DNA from: Gemmatimonadaceae bacterium
GTDB lineage: Bacteria; Gemmatimonadota; Gemmatimonadetes; Gemmatimonadales; Gemmatimonadaceae
Assembly (NCBI GenBank): GCA_036273715.1
Contig: DASUHB010000064.1
Coordinates: forward strand, 1-46,494
Length of the DNA stretch: 46,494 nt
Reading direction: 5' to 3'
Under the pieces are notes generated by a model that was not told the origin of the DNA, did no database searches, and was given only the letters and a program-made list of their open reading frames with translations. Below are positions 43,773 through 46,494 of this stretch, one piece after another. A program made the translations under genes and the position numbers. Each line of letters opens with the position of its first letter. Position 1 is the stretch's first letter.

Positions 43773-43949
43773 GTGGACGAGCCTCGCGCGTGCGTGAGAG
43801 GTCGATGCTCGGGCCGCGCGCCGCTCGACGCGTGGCCGCGCAGGGAATAGTAGAAGCAGCACCTGTCACGCCGATTACACGACGCGCGCGACGGGCGCCC
43901 GATGCCGGCCGGGTGTTTTGCGCGAGCCGGATTTGCGTTTTCGTATACA

Positions 43950-43965
43950 CTAAATTATTGATTAG
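43950..43965. promoter_or_regulatory. Candidate MntR/DtxR operator before the NRAMP gene
   Basis: CTAAATTATTGATTAG is a CTAA-N8-TTAG inverted repeat in a strikingly AT-rich island (about 43931-43980) 20 nt before the NRAMP start. The regulator gene is second in the operon, so metal-dependent autorepression here is plausible. The match to a known MntR box is not exact. Confidence 0.4.
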
Positions 43966-43984
43966 CCATGCGAGAAATACCGCC

Positions 43985-45352
43985 GTGGCGACCCGGCTGA
44001 CCGAGCGAGAGCCCGAGGCTCCCGACGTACGGGCGGCCGAGCCCGGCTGGCGTCGCGCGCGCGTCACGCCGAGCCTCGCCGAGGCGTATCGCACGGTCGC
44101 GATTCCCGGGGTCAGCCGGTGGCGCAAGGCGCTGGCGTTCGCCGGCCCCGGCTTTCTCGTCGCCGTCGGCTACATGGACCCGGGCAACTGGGCCACCAGC
44201 CTCGCCGGCGGCTCCGCTTTCGGCTATTCGCTGCTCAGCGTCATCGTCATCTCGAACCTGTTGGCCATCCTGCTCCAGGCGCTGGCGGCAAAGTTAGGCA
44301 TCGCCACCGGACGCGACCTCGCTCAGGCGGTCCGCGACAGCTATTCCCGGCCGACGGTCATCGCGCATTGGCTGCTCTGCGAAATCGCCATCGCCGCGTG
44401 CGACCTGGCCGAAGTCATCGGATCCGCGATTGCGCTCAATCTGCTGTTCCGGATTCCGATCGTCGTCGGCGTGCTGCTCACGGGCCTCGACGTTCTCATC
44501 ATCCTCGTGCTGCAGCACCGCGGCTATCGCACGCTCGAAGCGCTCGTCATCGCGCTCATCGGCACGATCGGCGTGTGCTTCGTGTTCGAGATCGTCGTGT
44601 CGCGGCCCGATCTCGGCGCGGCCGCGCGCGGCCTGCTGCCGTCGCCGGAGATCATCCGCAACCCGGCCATGCTGTACCTCGCGATCGGCATCCTCGGCGC
44701 CACGGTCATGCCGCACAACCTCTACCTGCACTCATCTATAGTGCAGACGAGACGGTACGACGAAACATCGCGCGGCAAGCGCGAAGCGATCCGGTACGCC
44801 GTGCTCGACTCGACGGCGGCGCTCATGGGCGCCCTGTTCATCAACGCGGCCATTCTCGTCGTCGCGGCGGCGACCTTCCACCGGTTCGGCCACACCGAGG
44901 TGGCCGAGATCCAGGACGCGTACAAGCTGCTGACACCTCTGTTAGGCGTGGGCGGAGCGAGCACCGTGTTTGCGCTCGCGCTGCTCGCGTCGGGGCAGAA
45001 TTCGACGCTCACCGGCACGCTGGCGGGCCAGATCGCGATGGAAGGCTTCCTCGACATCCGCATGCGGCCGTGGCTGCGCCGCCTGCTCACACGAGGCATT
45101 GCCATCGTGCCGGCGGTGATCGCGGCGGCGTACTTCGGTGAGACCGGCACCGCCAAGCTGCTCATCCTGAGCCAGGTGATCCTGAGCATGCAGCTGTCGT
45201 TCGCCGTGTTCCCGCTGGTGATCTTCACGTCGAACAAGGCGAAGATGGGCGAATACGTGAATCCGGCGTGGCTCAAGCGGCTCGCGTATGCCGTGGCATT
45301 GGTGATCGCGGGGCTCAACGTCTGGCTGCTCGCCCAGCTGGTGAGGCGCTGA
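43985..45352 (+). CDS. NRAMP-family divalent metal transporter (Mn/Fe type)
   Basis: A protein of 455 residues with eleven or so helices. The metal site is complete: DPGNW at 65-69 in the first core helix and MPHN at 242-245 ([11 protein letters not shown]) in the sixth, whose Met favours transition metals such as Mn2+ or Fe2+. The first 45 residues are a soluble basic extension. Start: GTG 43985; the open frame goes back to 43751 into the promoter of the divergent propeller gene. The stop overlaps the MntR start by 1 nt, so transporter and regulator form one operon. MntH is the likely name, but the metal is unproven. Confidence 0.88.
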   Translation: MATRLTEREPEAPDVRAAEPGWRRARVTPSLAEAYRTVAIPGVSRWRKALAFAGPGFLVAVGYMDPGNWATSLAGGSAFGYSLLSVIVISNLLAILLQALAAKLGIATGRDLAQAVRDSYSRPTVIAHWLLCEIAIAACDLAEVIGSAIALNLLFRIPIVVGVLLTGLDVLIILVLQHRGYRTLEALVIALIGTIGVCFVFEIVVSRPDLGAAARGLLPSPEIIRNPAMLYLAIGILGATVMPHNLYLHSSIVQTRRYDETSRGKREAIRYAVLDSTAALMGALFINAAILVVAAATFHRFGHTEVAEIQDAYKLLTPLLGVGGASTVFALALLASGQNSTLTGTLAGQIAMEGFLDIRMRPWLRRLLTRGIAIVPAVIAAAYFGETGTAKLLILSQVILSMQLSFAVFPLVIFTSNKAKMGEYVNPAWLKRLAYAVALVIAGLNVWLLAQLVRR

Positions 45353-46077
45353 TGGCCGCGCGCGCGAAGGGCCGGAAGACCGGCGGATCGCCGGCCGGCG
45401 AGGCCGCGAAGCTTCCCGATCTCACGGCGCCGGTCGAGGACTACCTCAAGGCGATCTACGAGCTCGAGCGCGCCGGCGAGCCCGCGGCGACGACCGACCT
45501 CGCGGCGCACCTTGGCCTAACGCCGGCGTCGGTCACCGGCATGGTGCGGCGGCTCGCCGGCCACGGCCTCCTGACGCACGAGCGCTACCGCGGCGTGCGC
45601 CTAACGCAAAAGGGAAAGCGCAGCGCCCTCCGCACCATCCGCCGCCACCGGGTCATCGAGGCGTATCTCGTCCAGGCCCTGGGGTACGCCTGGGACGAGG
45701 TCCATCCGGAAGCCGAGCGTCTCGAGCATGCGGCGACCGACGCGCTCGTCGACCGCATGGCGCTCGCCATCGGCGAGCCCACGGTGGATCCGCACGGCGC
45801 GCCGATTCCGAGCCGCGAAGGCGCCGTCGACGAAGCGAGCTATCACGCGTTGGCCGACCTCGGCGCCGGTACGGCCGCGACGGTGATGCGCGTCGCCGAC
45901 GAAGACCCGATGCTGCTGCGCTATCTCGCTGATCTCGCGCTCACGCCGGGCTGCACGGTGCGCGTGGTCGAGCGCGCGCCCTACGGCGGCCCGATCACGA
46001 TCGAAGTCAACCGACGACGCAGGCTCATCGGTCCGGCGCTCGCCGAGCGCGTGCTCGTTCGCGCGGAACGCGTCTAG
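45352..46077 (+). CDS. DtxR/MntR-family metal-dependent repressor
   Basis: A protein of 241 residues. A basic, Gly-rich leader (ARAKGRKTGGSPAG) is followed by the winged-helix domain (VEDYLKAIYELERAGEPAAT, then TDLAAHLGLTPASVTGMVRR, the recognition helix), the dimerisation and metal-binding domain (RRHRVIEAYLVQALGYAWDE, VHPEAERLEHAATDALVDRM with His/Glu ligands) and a C-terminal FeoA/SH3-like domain from about 165 (MRVADEDPMLLRYLADLAL, then GCTVRVVERAPYGGPITIEV). It represses metal uptake genes when Mn2+ or Fe2+ is plentiful, most likely the NRAMP gene upstream. Confidence 0.9.
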   Translation: MAARAKGRKTGGSPAGEAAKLPDLTAPVEDYLKAIYELERAGEPAATTDLAAHLGLTPASVTGMVRRLAGHGLLTHERYRGVRLTQKGKRSALRTIRRHRVIEAYLVQALGYAWDEVHPEAERLEHAATDALVDRMALAIGEPTVDPHGAPIPSREGAVDEASYHALADLGAGTAATVMRVADEDPMLLRYLADLALTPGCTVRVVERAPYGGPITIEVNRRRRLIGPALAERVLVRAERV

Positions 46078-46177
46078 ACGGCCGGGTCCGTCGCATGCCG
46101 TTGCGGGACGCGCGGAGCACGCGATATGCTTGCGATGACGCATCACACACGCGGCGGTTCTCTCAGAGACACTACGC

Positions 46178-46494
46178 ATGCGCATCGACATCGACGTGAA
46201 CGGCCACCGGCACTCGGTGGACGTGGACCCATCGCAAACGCTGCTCGAGGTGCTGCGCGACGAGCTCGGCCTTACGGGAACGAAATACGGGTGCGGGGAA
46301 GGGCGGTGCGGCGCCTGCACGGTGCTCGTGGGGTCACACGCCGTGGCGTCGTGCACGATCCCGGCGCAATCCGCGGCCGGCCAGCCGATCACCACGATAG
46401 AAGGATTGGAGCGCGACGGTCGCCTGCACCCGGTGCAGCAAGCGTTTCTCGACGAGCAGGCCTTTCAATGTGCGTACTGCACGCCAGGGATGGT
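46178..46494 (+). CDS. 2Fe-2S small subunit of a molybdenum hydroxylase (partial)
   Basis: The first 106 residues, cut by the window edge. The plant-type ferredoxin cluster is present (Cys39, Cys44, Cys47 in YGCGEGRCGAC, Cys59 in ASCTIP), and the second cluster domain begins with Cys98 and Cys101 in CAYCTPGMV. This is the small subunit (CoxS/XdhC-type) of the xanthine dehydrogenase, CO dehydrogenase or isoquinoline oxidoreductase family; the molybdopterin and possible FAD subunits should lie to the right. ATG 46178 is chosen because the beta-grasp fold starts there; no strong ribosome site is visible. Confidence 0.9.
   Translation, partial: MRIDIDVNGHRHSVDVDPSQTLLEVLRDELGLTGTKYGCGEGRCGACTVLVGSHAVASCTIPAQSAAGQPITTIEGLERDGRLHPVQQAFLDEQAFQCAYCTPGM

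Larger units (their letters stand above)
324..45605. repeat. Dispersed heptamer GCCTAAC/GTTAGGC (often GCCTAACG)
   Basis: By eye I find about 65-70 exact copies, counted over both orientations, for example at 446, 3297, 6582, 9952, 12131, 15430, 17673, 20745, 23994, 28230, 32200, 36965, 42307, 44942 and 45599. At about 65% GC roughly six would be expected by chance. It occurs in all frames (read as Leu-Gly, Pro-Asn or Arg-Leu-Thr) and on both strands, so selection is at the DNA level. Nothing in the window says what it does. Confidence 0.85.

Noticed and set aside
324-45605. TTA codons as a bldA-like translational control signal
   Set aside because: The word also occurs out of frame, on both strands and between genes, so a codon-level explanation does not fit.

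Overview
The window is chromosomal DNA of a GC-rich (about 65% by eye), Gram-negative-type bacterium. High GC, a SusC/SusD pair, ABC permeases with an N-terminal prefix domain, many exported peptidases with signal peptides or lipoboxes, and an ECF sigma factor next to a glycogen-binding-domain membrane protein suggest Gemmatimonadota. That placement is inference from gene content; no search was run. No rRNA, tRNA, CRISPR array, transposase or phage gene was seen.

Layout. 1-1919 (minus): ECF sigma factor, membrane protein with an outer CBM48/AMPK-type domain, and an edge-cut secreted beta-rich protein. 2428-7126 (plus): M28 aminopeptidase, Tat-exported N-acyl-D-amino-acid deacylase-like lipoprotein, class C beta-lactamase-like serine hydrolase. 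7132-9486 (minus): isochorismatase-fold hydrolase, haem-type membrane protein, methyltransferase. 9642-13199 (plus): secreted unknown, PQQ dehydrogenase, two c-type cytochromes, an apparent periplasmic alcohol or sugar oxidation chain. 13285-14205: SDR. 14795-19218 (minus): SusD/SusC. 19502-24394: esterase, secreted DinB protein, S8 protease divergent from a lipoprotein. 24480-27231: M1 peptidase divergent from an ACMSD-like amidohydrolase. 27558-30298 (minus): haem importer HmuTUV. 30517-34006: GNAT and an FtsX/MacB-type permease. 34034-35577 (minus): FTR1-type iron permease and MscL with a zinc ribbon. 35630-37527: MarR-GNAT fusion divergent from an SDR. 37540-41164: MsrA, DUF481 barrel, LolA-like protein, SDR and cupin. 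41414-42716: TatA and a Ni/Co transporter. 42747-46077: YVTN propeller, NRAMP transporter with its DtxR/MntR regulator. 46178 to the edge: a molybdenum-hydroxylase 2Fe-2S subunit.

The genes read as a scavenging and metal-handling neighbourhood: several exported peptidases or amidohydrolases, an outer-membrane glycan or peptide uptake pair, and four separate metal or haem import systems.

The most unusual features are not genes. (1) The heptamer GCCTAAC/GTTAGGC occurs about 65-70 times by eye in both orientations, in every reading context. It holds most of the TTA codons I noticed, supplies the stop codon of about eight genes and forms one inverted pair at a convergent gene end. (2) A family of intergenic palindromic repeats shares the end ATGAAGACGCGGAC; the best copy (5602-5810) could fold into a stem of about 75 bp. 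(3) A 29-bp palindrome lies between two divergent genes at 41264-41324, with a smaller hairpin on each side.
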